A stretch of 64,000 bases of DNA from Bacteroidales bacterium (GCA_024401295.1 JAKSLG010000003.1:1-64000), one strand, 5' to 3'; positions 37,026-48,410 are shown, numbered from the stretch's first letter. Notes: generated by a model from the letters alone, not told the origin. Translations and numbers: made by a program.

Positions 37026-40000
37026 ATGGCATTCAGAAGAGATCAAAAAAATAAAAGCAACTTTTCAAAAATTTCCATCGGCCTTGCTTCGCCAGAGGAA
37101 ATTCTTGAGATGTCTAGCGGTGAGGTGCTGAAGCCTGAAACCATCAACTACAGGACATATAAGCCTGAGCGCGATGGCCTTTTCTGCGAACGCATATTCG
37201 GACCTGTAAAGGATTACGAATGTCACTGCGGTAAGTACAAGCGCATCCGCTACAGAGGCATTGTCTGCGACCGATGCGGTGTTGAAGTGACTGAAAAGAA
37301 AGTCAGAAGAGAGAGAATGGGACACATTTCACTTGTGGTTCCTGTTGCTCACATCTGGTATTTCAAGTCGCTTCCAAACAAGATTGGATATCTTCTTGGT
37401 TTGCAAACAAAGAAGCTTGAGCAGGTTGTATATTATGAAAAGTACATAGTAGTTCAGCCTGGTATCAAGGAAGAGGACGGCGTTCAGAAAAACGACCTTC
37501 TTTCGGAAGACGAGTATCTTGATATCATCGACAGCCTTCCAAAGGAGAATCAGTATCTCGAGAACGACGATCCAAACAAGTTCATTGCAAAAATGGGCGC
37601 CGAGGCAATCGAAATGCTTTTGCAGCGTGTTGACCTTGACGAACTTTCATACGACTTGCGAAACAAGGCAAATACAGAAACTTCACAGCAGCGTAAGAAC
37701 GAAGCTCTCAAGCGTTTGCAGGTTGTTGAGTCATTCCGCGAGTCAAATGGCTTGAACAAGCCAGAATGGATGGTAATCAAGGTAGTTCCTGTGATTCCAC
37801 CAGAATTGCGTCCACTCGTACCACTGGATGGTGGTCGTTTTGCGACGTCAGACCTTAACGACCTCTATCGTCGTGTAATTATCAGAAACAACCGTTTGAA
37901 GCGCCTTATTGAAATTAAGGCTCCTGAGGTAATCCTCCGCAACGAGAAGCGTATGCTTCAGGAGGCTGTCGATTCATTGTTCGACAACTCAAGAAAGTCA
38001 AACGCAGTTAAGACAGATTCAAATCGTGCACTCAAATCTTTGAGTGACAGCTTGAAGGGTAAGCAAGGACGTTTCCGTCAGAACTTGCTCGGTAAGCGTG
38101 TCGACTACTCTGCACGTTCGGTAATTGTCGTTGGTCCAGAATTGAAGATGCATGAGTGCGGTTTGCCAAAAGATATGGCAGCCGAGCTTTATAAGCCATT
38201 CATTATTCGCAAGCTCATTGAGCGCGGTATCGTAAAGACAGTAAAATCTGCAAAGAAGATCGTTGACAAGAAGGCTCCTGTAGTATGGGATATTCTTGAA
38301 AACGTAATGAAGAATCATCCAGTTCTCTTGAACCGTGCCCCTACGCTTCACCGTCTTGGTATTCAGGCATTCCAGCCAAAGATGATTGAAGGCAAGGCTA
38401 TTCAGTTGCACCCACTTGCAACAACGGCCTTCAATGCCGACTTCGATGGTGACCAGATGGCCGTACACTTGCCACTCGGCAATGCAGCCGTTTTGGAGGC
38501 ACAACTTTTGATGCTTGCGTCAAACAACATCTTGAATCCAGCCAATGGTGCTCCTATTGCGGTGCCATCACAGGATATGATCCTCGGTATGTATTACATT
38601 ACCAAGGAACGTCCAGGTGCAAAGGGTGAAGGTTTGATTTTCTATTCGCCAGAAGAGGCAGAAATCGCATATAACGAGAAGAGAGCCGATCTCCACGCAA
38701 AAGTTAAGGTTCGCACATACGACCTCAACGACAAGGGTGAACTCGAGCTTATGCTTGTTGACACGACAATCGGCCGTATTCTCTTCAACAAGGTTGTTCC
38801 ACGCGAAGTAGGCTTCATCAATGTATTGATTACAAAGAAGTCATTGCGTGATATCATCTCGAAGGTTCAGAAGACTTGCGGTATTCCAAAGACAGCAGAC
38901 TTCCTTGATGCGATTAAGAACATGGGTTATAGAATGGCGTTTGAAGGTGGACTTTCGTTCAACCTTGCCGACGTTATCATCCCACCAGAAAAGGAAAAAC
39001 TCGTCAAGAAGGGCTTTGAGGACGTTGAAGAGGTGATGAATAACTATAACATGGGTTTCATCACAAACAACGAACGATACAATGCCATCATCGATATTTG
39101 GACACACGTCAACGCTGATTTGACAAAGATTCTTATGGATCAGCTCAGCAGCGACCGTCAGGGCTTCAACTCAGTATACATGATGCTTGACTCTGGTGCC
39201 CGTGGTTCTAAGGAACAGATCCGTCAGCTCTGCGGCATGCGTGGTCTTATGGCTAAGCCACAGAAATCTGGCGCAGAAGGTGCTCAGATTATCGAGAACC
39301 CAATCTTGGCAAACTTCAAGGAAGGCCTTTCGGTGCTTGAATACTTTATTTCAACACACGGTGCCCGTAAGGGTCTTGCCGATACAGCCTTGAAGACAGC
39401 CGATGCAGGTTACTTGACACGTCGTCTTGTTGACGTTTCAAACGACGTCATCATCACTCAGGAAGACTGTGGAACACTTCGTGGTCTTTCATGCAAGGCT
39501 ATCAAGAACAATGAGGATGTCATTGCTTCGTTGTCAGAGCGTATCCTTGGACGTGTTTCTGTTCACGACATCTATCATCCAAACACAAACGAGCTTATCG
39601 TTCGTGCTGGTGAAGAGATTGATGAAAAGAAGGCTAAGATTATCGAGAACTCTCCAATCACTGAAGTAGAAATCCGTTCGGTACTCACATGTGAATCGAA
39701 GAAGGGCGTTTGTGCTAAGTGTTATGGTAGAAACCTTGCAACAGGCAAGATGGTTCACCTCGGTGAAGCAGTCGGCGTAATCGCAGCACAGTCAATCGGT
39801 GAGCCTGGTACACAGCTTACACTTCGTACGTTCCACGTCGGTGGTACAGCCTCAAACACTTCAACTGATAACAATATCATCGCTAAGTATCCAGGTCGTG
39901 TTGAAATCGAGGAACTCAGAAGCGTTCCTTACACAGACAAGGAGAATGGCCAGAAGATGGATGTAGTTGTCAGCCGTTTGACAGAACTCAAGATTGTTGA

Positions 40001-41306
40001 CGTAAACACAGGTATTCCTGTTGAGACATTCCCTATCCAGTACGCTTCTAAGTTGTTCGTTAAGAACGGCGACGTTATCGAAAGCGGCACAGTGATCAGT
40101 GAATGGGACCCATATAACGCTCCAGTTATCACAGAATATAGTGGTAAGATCGTATTCGAGAACATGATCGAAAACGTTACTTACAAAGAGGAATCTGATG
40201 AGCAGACAGGTTATAGTGAGAAGGTCATCATCGAAAGCCGTGATAAGACAAAGTCTCCATCTATCAACATCGTTGGTGCGAATGGCGAAATCCTCCATTC
40301 ATACAACGTTGCCGTAGGTGCTCACATTGCAGTAGAAGATGGTCAGGACATCCTTCAGGGTGAGACAATTTCTAAGCAACCACGCGCAGCTGGTAAGGCG
40401 GGCGATATCACCGGTGGTCTTCCACGAGTTACAGAACTCTTCGAAGCACGTAACCCAAGCAACCCTGCAGTCGTTTCAGAAATCGACGGTGAGGTCAGCT
40501 ATGGTAAGATCAAGCGTGGTAATCGTGAGATTATCATCACATCAAAGACTGGTGAGGTCAAGAAGTATCTCGTATCATTGTCAAAGCAGATTCTCGTTCA
40601 AGAGAACGACTATGTGAAGGCTGGTATGCCATTGTCGGATGGTGCAGTTACTCCTTCGGACATCCTTGCTATCATGGGTCCTACAGCAGTTCAGGAATAT
40701 ATCGTGAACGAGGTTCAGGACGTATACCGTCTGCAGGGTGTGAAGATCAACGACAAGCACTTCGAAATCATCGTTCGTCAGATGATGCGTAAGGTTGACA
40801 TCGATGATCCAGGTGATACTAAGTTCCTTGAACATGAAATCGTCGACAAGATTGACTTCATGAACGAGAACGACAAGATGTGGGGTCAGAAAGTCGTTAC
40901 AGACGCTGGCGATTCAACATCTCTCAAGGCTGGTCAGATTGTTTCTGCCCGTCGTCTCAGAGACGAGAACTCACAGCTCCGTCGTAAGGATCTCAAGCTC
41001 GTTACAGCACGCGATGCCGTTGCTGCTACATCGAGCCAGATTCTCCAGGGTATCACACGTGCAGCATTGCATACAAAGAGCTTCATGTCAGCAGCTTCGT
41101 TCCAGGAAACAACAAAGATCCTCAACGAGGCAGCAATCATGGGCAAGGTCGATATCCTCGAAGGTCTCAAGGAAAATGTCATCTGCGGTCACCTTATCCC
41201 TGCTGGTACTGGTACTCGCAGCCTGCTTGATGATGTAGTTGGTTCTGCAGAAGATTTTGCAGCACTCAACGCAGTCAAGCCAGACTTTTCAGACGTGATT
41301 AAATAA
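37026..41306 (+). CDS. rpoC: RNA polymerase subunit beta'
   Basis: The 1426-residue beta' subunit carries the catalytic magnesium site, [15 protein letters not shown] (from about residue 471). The N-terminal zinc ribbon [20 protein letters not shown] and the second Cys cluster ([16 protein letters not shown]-like, about residue 890) are intact. The bridge and trigger regions ([21 protein letters not shown] in part) are conserved. It ends the block and is followed by a strong terminator. Confidence 0.98.
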   Translation: MAFRRDQKNKSNFSKISIGLASPEEILEMSSGEVLKPETINYRTYKPERDGLFCERIFGPVKDYECHCGKYKRIRYRGIVCDRCGVEVTEKKVRRERMGHISLVVPVAHIWYFKSLPNKIGYLLGLQTKKLEQVVYYEKYIVVQPGIKEEDGVQKNDLLSEDEYLDIIDSLPKENQYLENDDPNKFIAKMGAEAIEMLLQRVDLDELSYDLRNKANTETSQQRKNEALKRLQVVESFRESNGLNKPEWMVIKVVPVIPPELRPLVPLDGGRFATSDLNDLYRRVIIRNNRLKRLIEIKAPEVILRNEKRMLQEAVDSLFDNSRKSNAVKTDSNRALKSLSDSLKGKQGRFRQNLLGKRVDYSARSVIVVGPELKMHECGLPKDMAAELYKPFIIRKLIERGIVKTVKSAKKIVDKKAPVVWDILENVMKNHPVLLNRAPTLHRLGIQAFQPKMIEGKAIQLHPLATTAFNADFDGDQMAVHLPLGNAAVLEAQLLMLASNNILNPANGAPIAVPSQDMILGMYYITKERPGAKGEGLIFYSPEEAEIAYNEKRADLHAKVKVRTYDLNDKGELELMLVDTTIGRILFNKVVPREVGFINVLITKKSLRDIISKVQKTCGIPKTADFLDAIKNMGYRMAFEGGLSFNLADVIIPPEKEKLVKKGFEDVEEVMNNYNMGFITNNERYNAIIDIWTHVNADLTKILMDQLSSDRQGFNSVYMMLDSGARGSKEQIRQLCGMRGLMAKPQKSGAEGAQIIENPILANFKEGLSVLEYFISTHGARKGLADTALKTADAGYLTRRLVDVSNDVIITQEDCGTLRGLSCKAIKNNEDVIASLSERILGRVSVHDIYHPNTNELIVRAGEEIDEKKAKIIENSPITEVEIRSVLTCESKKGVCAKCYGRNLATGKMVHLGEAVGVIAAQSIGEPGTQLTLRTFHVGGTASNTSTDNNIIAKYPGRVEIEELRSVPYTDKENGQKMDVVVSRLTELKIVDVNTGIPVETFPIQYASKLFVKNGDVIESGTVISEWDPYNAPVITEYSGKIVFENMIENVTYKEESDEQTGYSEKVIIESRDKTKSPSINIVGANGEILHSYNVAVGAHIAVEDGQDILQGETISKQPRAAGKAGDITGGLPRVTELFEARNPSNPAVVSEIDGEVSYGKIKRGNREIIITSKTGEVKKYLVSLSKQILVQENDYVKAGMPLSDGAVTPSDILAIMGPTAVQEYIVNEVQDVYRLQGVKINDKHFEIIVRQMMRKVDIDDPGDTKFLEHEIVDKIDFMNENDKMWGQKVVTDAGDSTSLKAGQIVSARRLRDENSQLRRKDLKLVTARDAVAATSSQILQGITRAALHTKSFMSAASFQETTKILNEAAIMGKVDILEGLKENVICGHLIPAGTGTRSLLDDVVGSAEDFAALNAVKPDFSDVIK

Positions 41307-41324
41307 TAATCAACGGTATAATTC

Positions 41325-41361
41325 AAAGAGGTCATCATCTATCTTGATGGCCTCTTTTTTA
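41325..41361 (+). terminator. Terminator after rpoC
   Basis: A 13-base stem (41325-41337 with 41345-41357, one U-G pair) around a seven-base loop is followed by T. The DUF3467 gene starts 13 bases after the run. Confidence 0.85.
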
Positions 41362-41373
41362 ATATGCATACTT

Positions 41374-41676
41374 ATGGAAGAAAACAAGCAGAAACTCAAC
41401 ATCAATATCTCGCCAGAGATTGCAGAAGGGAAATATATCAATATGGAGATAATCACGCACAACCAAAGCGAGTTTGTGCTTGATTTCGCACAGATTCTGC
41501 CAGGCATTCCAGGAGCCAACGTAAAATCGCGTGTTATCATGACGCCAGATCATGCAAAGCGATTGCTTGCTGCACTGACTGACAACATAGAAAAATACGA
41601 GAAAGAATTCGGACCTATAAATCAAGGACAAGTTAAAGTTCCTATCGGATTTAACATTCCTAGAGGCGAGGCGTAA
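41374..41676 (+). CDS. DUF3467 domain protein
   Basis: A 100-residue protein of the DUF3467 family: LNINISPEIAEGKYINM, SEFVLDFAQILPG and VKSRVIMTPDHAKRLLAAL are the recognisable parts. It is small, soluble and of unknown function; in Bacteroidales it often follows rpoC. The ATG at 41374 is chosen because the longer frame begins inside the rpoC terminator. It has no clear promoter of its own, so read-through of that terminator may drive it. Confidence 0.82.
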   Translation: MEENKQKLNINISPEIAEGKYINMEIITHNQSEFVLDFAQILPGIPGANVKSRVIMTPDHAKRLLAALTDNIEKYEKEFGPINQGQVKVPIGFNIPRGEA

Positions 41677-41679
41677 AGG

Positions 41680-42231
41680 TTATCCCCAGATAACCTTGTC
41701 CATCCGAATGTCGAAAACATCGGTTGGCAAACTCGAGAATATTTGACAATAGAAGGCGATTCCTATTTTATAGGAGTCGCTTTTCTGTTCAAGAAAGTGA
41801 TCGTAAAAGCCGCCCCCACGTCCGAGACGACAACCATCGCTCGTAAAAGCAATGCCTGGAACAATTATGGGAAACGTCACATCGCTAGGCATCAAAGATC
41901 CATAATGAGGTTCTAGAATACCAAAACGCTTTTCTTCGGACAATGAATCTGCACCCTCATATTTGCGAAAATTCAGCGTTTCGCCATCAATCACGGGAAG
42001 ATAGACATCATGACCAGCTGAAACAAGTTGCTCAATCAAACGATGAGTCGGCATTTCGTCTGGCAGCGACCAATATGCAGCAATCACCTTCGAAGATGAG
42101 ATATGCTCATCGGCAAGCAACTGAGCAATAATCAAATCTTCAGCCTTTTGCCTTTGATCTTCTGAAAGATTCATCTTGAGTTGCTTAACCTTTCGTCTTA
42201 TTTCCTTTTTTTCAGCGAGGATGTCGTTCAT
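41680..42231 (-). CDS. 5-formyltetrahydrofolate cyclo-ligase
   Basis: The enzyme converts 5-formyl-THF to 5,10-methenyl-THF with ATP and so recycles folate. The 183-residue protein has the N-terminal KKEIRRKVKQ and the family signature GRLGRGGGFYDHFL (seen as CRLGRGGGFYDHFLEQ). The ATG at 42231 is chosen since the upstream frame runs through the purA terminator. It may be expressed by read-through from purA. Confidence 0.92.
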   Translation of the reverse strand: MNDILAEKKEIRRKVKQLKMNLSEDQRQKAEDLIIAQLLADEHISSSKVIAAYWSLPDEMPTHRLIEQLVSAGHDVYLPVIDGETLNFRKYEGADSLSEEKRFGILEPHYGSLMPSDVTFPIIVPGIAFTSDGCRLGRGGGFYDHFLEQKSDSYKIGIAFYCQIFSSLPTDVFDIRMDKVIWG

Positions 42232-42241
42232 ATCATAAAAA

Positions 42242-42268
42242 GAAAAAGGGGAAAGGAATCCTTTCCCC
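42242..42268 (-). terminator. Terminator after purA
   Basis: On the minus strand GGGGAAAGGA and TCCTTTCCCC (42248-42257 and 42259-42268) pair and are followed by TTTTTCTTTTT. The folate gene begins right after the run. Confidence 0.8.
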
Positions 42269-42293
42269 AATATTGTTGGTTTAGATATTTCAA

Positions 42294-43562
42294 TTAATCT
42301 TGAGAGCGAACGATTGTCTGATCGCGGTCTGGACCGATTGAGATAATGTGAATTGGAACACCAAGATACTGTTCGATGAAATCAATGTATGCATTGAACT
42401 CTTCTGGGAATTCATTTTCAGAAGTCATCTTTGTCATATCAGTCTTCCAACCATCGAACTCTGCATAGACTGGCTCGATTCCTTCGTTGATGTCGAATGG
42501 GAAATCCTGAGTTTCCTCACCATTAACCTTATATGCAACACAAGCCTTGATTGTGTCGAAACCATCAAGGACGTCACTCTTCATCATAATGAGCTTAGTA
42601 ACGCCATTGATCATAACTGCATACTTGAGAGCGACGAGGTCAACCCATCCACAACGACGAGGACGGCCAGTCACAGCGCCAAACTCATGTCCAAGCTTGC
42701 GCAACTCTTCGCCTGTCTCATCTTCGAGTTCTGTAGGGAATGGGCCACTGCCGACACGTGTGCAATATGCTTTAAAAATACCAAATACGTCGCCAATCTT
42801 GTTTGGAGCCACGCCAAGACCAGTGCAAGCACCTGCACAAATTGTATTTGACGAAGTCACAAACGGATATGATCCGAAATCAATATCGAGCATTGTGCCC
42901 TGTGCGCCTTCTGCAAGAATGTTCTTGCCATCAACAAGTGTCTTGTTGATGAAATGCTCGCTATCAATGAACTGATACTGCTTCAGTTTTTCGATGCCAG
43001 CGAACCAATCTTTCTCGATAGCCTCAAGGTCATACTTGAAATCGTAATGTGAAAGAATTTCCTTATGACGTTCGACGGCAATCTTATATTTTTCTTCAAA
43101 ATTCTTTTCGATGTCGCCTACACGAAGACCGTTTCGGCTGATTTTGTCAGTATATGTAGGACCAATACCTTTGCCGGTAGTACCGATTTTACCTTTTCCC
43201 TTAGCCGTTTCGTAAGCGGCATCAAGAAGACGGTGAGTAGGCAGGATGAGATGTGCCTTACGAGAAATGAACAAGCGCTTAGTCAAGTCATGACCAGAAG
43301 CTTCGAGCTGTTCAACTTCGGCTTTGAAGAGCGCAGGATCGAGCACTACGCCATTACCAATGATATTAACCTTGCCTCCCTGAAAGATTCCAGATGGAAC
43401 TGAGCGTAAAACATATTTCTGACCTTCGAATTCGAGAGTATGTCCTGCATTTGGACCGCCCTGAAAACGTGTAACGACTGCATAGTTAGGCGTAAGAACG
43501 TCAACAACTTTACCTTTGCCTTCGTCGCCCCACTGCAATCCCAATAAAACGTCTACTTTCAT
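42294..43562 (-). CDS. purA: Adenylosuccinate synthetase
   Basis: PurA joins IMP and aspartate with GTP to form adenylosuccinate, the first step to AMP. The 422-residue protein has the P-loop LGLQWGDEGKGKVVD at its start, the catalytic FQGGPNAGHT and the GTGKGIGPTY and RVGSGPFPTE motifs, at normal length. It lies between two minus-strand terminators and so is a separate unit from fur. Confidence 0.97.
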   Translation of the reverse strand: MKVDVLLGLQWGDEGKGKVVDVLTPNYAVVTRFQGGPNAGHTLEFEGQKYVLRSVPSGIFQGGKVNIIGNGVVLDPALFKAEVEQLEASGHDLTKRLFISRKAHLILPTHRLLDAAYETAKGKGKIGTTGKGIGPTYTDKISRNGLRVGDIEKNFEEKYKIAVERHKEILSHYDFKYDLEAIEKDWFAGIEKLKQYQFIDSEHFINKTLVDGKNILAEGAQGTMLDIDFGSYPFVTSSNTICAGACTGLGVAPNKIGDVFGIFKAYCTRVGSGPFPTELEDETGEELRKLGHEFGAVTGRPRRCGWVDLVALKYAVMINGVTKLIMMKSDVLDGFDTIKACVAYKVNGEETQDFPFDINEGIEPVYAEFDGWKTDMTKMTSENEFPEEFNAYIDFIEQYLGVPIHIISIGPDRDQTIVRSQD

Positions 43563-43621
43563 CTTTAATGTATATTTGTACGGCTATAAAGCCTGTTTTT
43601 ATTCTTTACGATAGTGTATGT

Positions 43622-43662
43622 ACACAAAAAAATCGGAGTCCCAATGCCCTTGAGATTCCGAT
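43622..43662 (-). terminator. Terminator after the Fur-family gene
   Basis: ATCGGAGTC and GATTCCGAT (43632-43640 and 43654-43662; one G-U pair) form a stem followed on the minus strand by TTTTTTT. Confidence 0.7.
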
Positions 43663-43763
43663 GTGTAAAGATACGTTAAGATTGTTATTCTGCAATCCAA
43701 ATATCGATTTTTCTACTGATTTAACGATTATTTTAGACTGCATTTAAATTATTTCGTAAAATT

Positions 43764-44228
43764 CTACTTACCAATCTTGTTCTGACACTCGCGACAGATG
43801 CCGTATATGTAGAGTGAATGGTGAGATACACAGAAGTCTTTTTCTCGAGCGGCGGCATCAATGACGTTTTCGATTCCATGATCAACGACCTCTGTCACAC
43901 CTCCACAGATTGTGCAAATAAGATGGTCATGAGGATTGACGTCGAGAGCCTTTTCAAATTGAGCCATATTCTTTCCAAACTGGTGTTTTACAACAAGTTT
44001 GCAATCGAGTAGAAGATCAATTGTGTTGTATAGCGTTGCACGACTTACGCGATAATTCTTGTTTTTCATGAACGTATAGAGCATTTCAATATCGAAATGC
44101 CCATCATGAGAATAGATTTCGTCAAGAATTGCATATCGCTCAGGCGTCTTGCGGTGCTTATGATCCTGCAAGTATTTGGTAAACAACTCTTTAATGCTTT
44201 TTTTATAGCCTTCTCTTTCCTCTGCCAT
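43764..44228 (-). CDS. Fur-family metal or peroxide regulator
   Basis: A 154-residue Fur-superfamily repressor. The winged-helix domain (about residues 10-90, with [14 protein letters not shown] and [14 protein letters not shown]) is followed by a dimer domain with the metal motifs [11 protein letters not shown] and CRECQ, i.e. two CxxC pairs for structural zinc. Whether it senses iron, zinc or peroxide cannot be settled from sequence. A 16-base palindrome overlaps its promoter, consistent with self-repression. Confidence 0.87.
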   Translation of the reverse strand: MAEEREGYKKSIKELFTKYLQDHKHRKTPERYAILDEIYSHDGHFDIEMLYTFMKNKNYRVSRATLYNTIDLLLDCKLVVKHQFGKNMAQFEKALDVNPHDHLICTICGGVTEVVDHGIENVIDAAAREKDFCVSHHSLYIYGICRECQNKIGK

Positions 44229-44246
44229 AGTTTGTTTTAAATAGAC

Positions 44247-44262
44247 TCAGTAAAAATACTGA
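44247..44262. promoter_or_regulatory. Palindrome over the Fur-family promoter
   Basis: TCAGTA-AAAA-TACTGA is a perfect inverted repeat with six-base arms that covers the -7 element (44251-44258). It is a likely operator, probably for the gene's own product. It does not match the E. coli Fur box. Confidence 0.5.
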
Positions 44263-44280
44263 TTATTTTTGAGTTTCAAA
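44251..44280 (-). promoter_or_regulatory. Promoter of the Fur-family gene
   Basis: On the minus strand TTTG (44277-44280) is followed by 18 bases and TATTTTTA (44251-44258), one base off the -7 consensus. Confidence 0.5.
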
Positions 44281-44378
44281 AGCATTTGACAACTTTTTTG
44301 CATGCAGATTATTTCTGCGTCTGAAAATTTGAAAGTGCGACGTTTGCTGGCCAGCATCAGTAATTGCCCATTATTTTG

Positions 44379-44387
44379 TAACTTTGC
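44379..44387 (+). promoter_or_regulatory. -7 box of tamL
   Basis: TAACTTTGC, an exact match, 11 bases before the ATG at 44399. It overlaps the in-frame TTG at 44384, which is therefore not the start. The mRNA leader would be very short. Confidence 0.6.
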
Positions 44388-44398
44388 GTAATAAAGAA

Positions 44399-46723
44399 AT
44401 GTTTGACAACGTGGGCTACAGGAAAATAGAAAACGGACTCTATAGAGTGGCGATTGCGGCAATGTGCATTGTCGTGATGGTTGCATGTAGCCTTACCAAA
44501 AAAGTGGCCGACGGAGAGATGCTGCTTGACAAAGTTGAAATCACCGGAAACATCGGCAAGATGGATCGAGCCGAAATGATGGAGTACGTCGGACAGAGGC
44601 CAAATGTGAGGGTTTTAGGTCTTTGGCGACTTGGATTGCATGTGTATAACCTGGCAGGAGAGAGAGAGACCGGATGGAACAACTGGCTAAGGACAATTGG
44701 CTCTGCGCCAGTGATATACGATTCATTGGTCACAGCAAAAAGCAGCGAACAGCTGAAATTCTATGCCGACAGCAAAGGCTATTTTGATTCAGCCGTCAGA
44801 GATACGCTTATCAGGATTTCGGACAAAAAATGCATTGTCAGATATATAGTTGATGCAGGCGAAGTCTATCGCGTTGCAAGACTGGGCTATTATGTCGCAG
44901 ACGATTCTCTTCGAGACATAATCATGTCAGACACTGCACATTGCCTGATAAAAAGCGGCGCAGCATTTGACTCGAACGTGCATGATGAAGAGCGCACGAG
45001 AATAGTCAGAAAACTGCAAGAAAACGGTTATTTCCATTTCACGAAAGAGTCGATATATTTCATGGCTGACAGCGCGTCCGGACGGCACCTTATCAATGAC
45101 AGTCTGATTGTGTTGAACGATTATGATGAATCGACAAACCTTACAACACTTCCGCACAGGAAATCGATTATAGACGACGTGAATTTCTACGTCAACAAAT
45201 CCGGTGAGAAGGCAAAGTCTACGACTGAAAGCGGCTGGAACAGCCTGGACAACCCGACCGGCTACAACATCCTTTTTGCCGACAAGCCTATATTCAGCAG
45301 CAAACTAACTGATAATTCGTGCTTTATCAAGCCTGGGCAGACATTCAGGTTAAGCGATATTGAATTGACACAACGACGATTCAACTCGCTGAGTCTATTT
45401 AACAACGTCAGCGTCAAACTTAACGAAAAACCAGACAGCGACAGTCTCAAAACAACTCGCGAACCACGCCATTTGATATGCGACATAGGACTCACAACGG
45501 CAAATCTGCAATCGTATAGCGTTGACCTTGAAGGGACAAACTCGTCGGGTAACCTTGGAGGAGCGATATCGCTCAGCTACAAACATAACAATCTGTTTCA
45601 CAACTCAGAAGCACTTGACATCAAGCTCCGATTTGCGATGCAAAACCAGTTTGCGCGAGACGGCAAGCAACGATTTGCGACTCTTGAGACAGGACTGGAT
45701 ATGTCGCTAAGATTTCCAAATGTAATTGCTCCATTCGTGAGCTCAGAATTCAACCGCAAGAGGAATCCATCGACGATAATATCACTATCGTTTGACTACC
45801 AGCGCCGCCCTGACTTTACGAAGAAATCAATAGCTTCAAAAGCCGTATATGAATGGCAGGGTTCAATAGATGCAAGACATTCAATTACACCAATTGAGAT
45901 AGACATCATCAACATTCCTAGCATAAGCAAGGAGTTCAACGACTATATTTCGAACACATATCTGCAGTATAGTTACCGAGACCACCTCATCATGTCGTTA
46001 AACTACACGTTCGTGTTCAATCAGCAGAAACGCCGAAAGACAGGCACTGCATGGTATGTGAGGACATCTGCTGAGACTGCAGGCAACATATTGTCGGCTG
46101 CGCTCAACAAAAAGGAGAAGAAAGATGGTGCGAAGGAGTTTTTGGGCATCTCATTTGCGCAATACGTGAAAGCAGACGTCGAAGTAAGCTTGCATCAGAG
46201 CGATATATGGGACAACCAATTCGTATGGCGCCTATACACTGGAGTTGGTGTGCCATACGGCAACTCGAAAGTACTGCCATTTGAAAAGAGCTATTTCGTC
46301 GGAGGAGCCAACAGTATCAGAGCATGGCCAGTACGAGGACTTGGACCTGGTAGTAGTAAGACAGACAGAAAGTTACGTTACCACAACCAAATTGGAGACA
46401 TCCGAATTGAGATGAACGGTGAATATCGATTCAAGATGGTTTCTGTGCTCGAAGGTGCCATATTCGCAGACGCAGGCAATATCTGGTCGCTAAGCAAATC
46501 GACAGATTCAGAAGAGGCAATCATGACTAAAAAGTTCTGGAAACAGATAGCATTGGGTGCTGGTATTGGTTTCCGACTGAATTTCGACTACTTCGTGATA
46601 CGCGTTGACGCAGCCTCCAAAATGCATGATCCATCGGCCGATGGCAACAAATGGGTCATTGCCCACGAACGATATAAATGGAGTAAAATCAATTGGAATT
46701 TTGCAATTGGCTATCCATTCTAA
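44399..46723 (+). CDS. tamL: TamL-type BamA/TamA family outer-membrane lipoprotein
   Basis: A 774-residue Omp85 family protein. The N-terminal signal ends at a lipobox with Cys30 (VMVACSLTKKV), so it is a lipoprotein, the hallmark of TamL in Bacteroidota. POTRA-like domains (about residues 35-280) precede a 16-strand barrel, with the GGANSIRAWPVRGLGPGS motif near residue 635 and a C-terminal aromatic end (GYPF). It probably helps insert outer-membrane proteins together with TamB. tamB is not adjacent here. The ATG at 44399 is chosen because the earlier TTG lies inside the -7 box. Confidence 0.85.
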   Translation: MFDNVGYRKIENGLYRVAIAAMCIVVMVACSLTKKVADGEMLLDKVEITGNIGKMDRAEMMEYVGQRPNVRVLGLWRLGLHVYNLAGERETGWNNWLRTIGSAPVIYDSLVTAKSSEQLKFYADSKGYFDSAVRDTLIRISDKKCIVRYIVDAGEVYRVARLGYYVADDSLRDIIMSDTAHCLIKSGAAFDSNVHDEERTRIVRKLQENGYFHFTKESIYFMADSASGRHLINDSLIVLNDYDESTNLTTLPHRKSIIDDVNFYVNKSGEKAKSTTESGWNSLDNPTGYNILFADKPIFSSKLTDNSCFIKPGQTFRLSDIELTQRRFNSLSLFNNVSVKLNEKPDSDSLKTTREPRHLICDIGLTTANLQSYSVDLEGTNSSGNLGGAISLSYKHNNLFHNSEALDIKLRFAMQNQFARDGKQRFATLETGLDMSLRFPNVIAPFVSSEFNRKRNPSTIISLSFDYQRRPDFTKKSIASKAVYEWQGSIDARHSITPIEIDIINIPSISKEFNDYISNTYLQYSYRDHLIMSLNYTFVFNQQKRRKTGTAWYVRTSAETAGNILSAALNKKEKKDGAKEFLGISFAQYVKADVEVSLHQSDIWDNQFVWRLYTGVGVPYGNSKVLPFEKSYFVGGANSIRAWPVRGLGPGSSKTDRKLRYHNQIGDIRIEMNGEYRFKMVSVLEGAIFADAGNIWSLSKSTDSEEAIMTKKFWKQIALGAGIGFRLNFDYFVIRVDAASKMHDPSADGNKWVIAHERYKWSKINWNFAIGYPF

Positions 46724-46751
46724 TCAGTAAAAATAGCAATGGCAAAAATGA

Positions 46752-46781
46752 TTGTTTCACGCTAATAAATAGTAACTTTGC
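46752..46781 (+). promoter_or_regulatory. Promoter of gpmI
   Basis: TTG at 46752-46754, 18 bases, then TAACTTTGC at 46773-46781. Confidence 0.6.
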
Positions 46782-46820
46782 GTGCGATTTAAAGGAAACA
46801 AAAGTCAAAAAAATATAGAA

Positions 46821-48332
46821 ATGGCAAAAAAAGCTCTTTTGATGATCCTCGACGGATGGGGCATCGGCGACGGCAAGAAGGATGACGTAATCTCTTGCAC
46901 TTCTACTCCTTACTGGGATTCTCTCGTCAAGAACTACCCTAACTCACAGCTTCAGGCTTCTGGCGAAAATGTAGGTCTTCCTGACGGCCAGATGGGTAAC
47001 TCAGAGGTAGGTCACCTCAACATAGGCGGTGGACGCATCGTTTACCAGGACCTTGTTAAGATCAACCGCGCTTGCGCTGACGGTTCTATCCTCAAGAACA
47101 AGGAGATCGTTGCTGCATTCTCTTATGCAAAGGAAAATGGTAAGAATGTGCACCTCATGGGTCTTACTTCTACTGGTGGCGTTCACTCAAGCTTCAACCA
47201 CATCCTCGCTCTTTGCGACATCGCTAAGGAGTATGGCATCAAGAATACTTTCCTCCACTGCTTCATGGATGGCCGTGACACAGACCCTAAGAGCGGTCTC
47301 GGATTCATCAAGGACCTCACTGAGCACACAAAGAAGTCTGCAGGCGTTATCGCTTCAATCGTAGGCCGTTTCTACGCAATGGACCGCGACAAGCGCTGGG
47401 AACGCGTCAAGGAAGCTTACGACCTTCTCGTTGAGGGCAAGGGCAAGCAGGCTACCGACATGGTAAAGGCTATGCAGGAGTCGTATGATGAAGGCGTGAC
47501 TGACGAATTCGTTAAGCCTATCAACAACTCAACTGTCGACGGTACTATCAAGGAGGGCGACGTTGTCATCTTCTTCAACTACCGTAACGACCGTGCAAAG
47601 GAACTTACAGTCGTACTCACTCAGCAGGATATGCCAGAGGCTGGCATGAAGACAATTCCTGGTCTCCACTACTGCTGCATGACTCCTTACGATCCTAATT
47701 TCAAGGGCGTTCACATCATCTTCGACAAGGAGAATGTAATGAACACTCTCGGCGAATATGTAGCATCTAAGGGCATGAAGCAGCTCCACATTGCAGAAAC
47801 TGAGAAGTATGCTCACGTTACATTCTTCTTCAACGGCGGCCGCGAGGCTCCATACGACGGCGAAGATCGTATCCTCGTTCCTTCTCCAAAGGTTGCTACT
47901 TACGACCTCAAGCCAGAGATGTCTGCTTTCGAAGTTAAGGACAAGCTCGTTGAAGCTATCAATACTCAGAAGTACGACTTCATCGTTGTCAACTACGCTA
48001 ACGGCGACATGGTAGGTCACACAGGCATCTACGAGGCTATCGAGAAAGCTGTCGTAGCTATCGACAAGTGCGTTGAGGAGACTGTTGAGGCTGCCAAGAA
48101 GAACGACTATGAGGTAATCATCATTGCTGACCACGGAAATGCAGACCACGCTCTCAACGAGGACGGCTCACCAAACACAGCACACTCACTCAACCCTGTT
48201 CCATTTGTATATGTAACAGACCGCAAGGTTGCAAAGATCGAGAACGGCGTACTCGCAGACGTCGCACCATCTATCCTTAAGATAATGGGTCTCGAACAGC
48301 CTGCCGACATGACTGGTAAGGCTTTGTTCTAA
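46821..48332 (+). CDS. gpmI: Phosphoglycerate mutase, cofactor-independent
   Basis: GpmI interconverts 3- and 2-phosphoglycerate with two manganese ions. The 503-residue protein begins [15 protein letters not shown], has the metal motif with Ser in [13 protein letters not shown], and the late [15 protein letters not shown] segment. The ATG at 46821 is chosen because homologues begin here; the frame starting at 46782 would begin at the edge of the promoter. Codon choice is highly biased (CTC, GAC, AAG, TCT), in line with strong expression. Confidence 0.97.
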   Translation: MAKKALLMILDGWGIGDGKKDDVISCTSTPYWDSLVKNYPNSQLQASGENVGLPDGQMGNSEVGHLNIGGGRIVYQDLVKINRACADGSILKNKEIVAAFSYAKENGKNVHLMGLTSTGGVHSSFNHILALCDIAKEYGIKNTFLHCFMDGRDTDPKSGLGFIKDLTEHTKKSAGVIASIVGRFYAMDRDKRWERVKEAYDLLVEGKGKQATDMVKAMQESYDEGVTDEFVKPINNSTVDGTIKEGDVVIFFNYRNDRAKELTVVLTQQDMPEAGMKTIPGLHYCCMTPYDPNFKGVHIIFDKENVMNTLGEYVASKGMKQLHIAETEKYAHVTFFFNGGREAPYDGEDRILVPSPKVATYDLKPEMSAFEVKDKLVEAINTQKYDFIVVNYANGDMVGHTGIYEAIEKAVVAIDKCVEETVEAAKKNDYEVIIIADHGNADHALNEDGSPNTAHSLNPVPFVYVTDRKVAKIENGVLADVAPSILKIMGLEQPADMTGKALF

Positions 48333-48352
48333 CAAGAATAAAAACACAGATA

Positions 48353-48382
48353 AAAAAAGGTCGCTAATAAGCGGCCTTTTTT
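48353..48382 (+). terminator. Terminator after gpmI
   Basis: AAAAAAGGTCGC pairs with GCGGCCTTTTTT around a six-base loop, one G-U pair. Confidence 0.82.
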
Positions 48383-48410
48383 ATATTCACCGCATACATT
48401 TTATAGCACT

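Noticed and set aside
47529-48149. 206-codon open frame antisense to gpmI
   Set aside because: It is a shadow of biased codon use in gpmI, with no plausible protein features.
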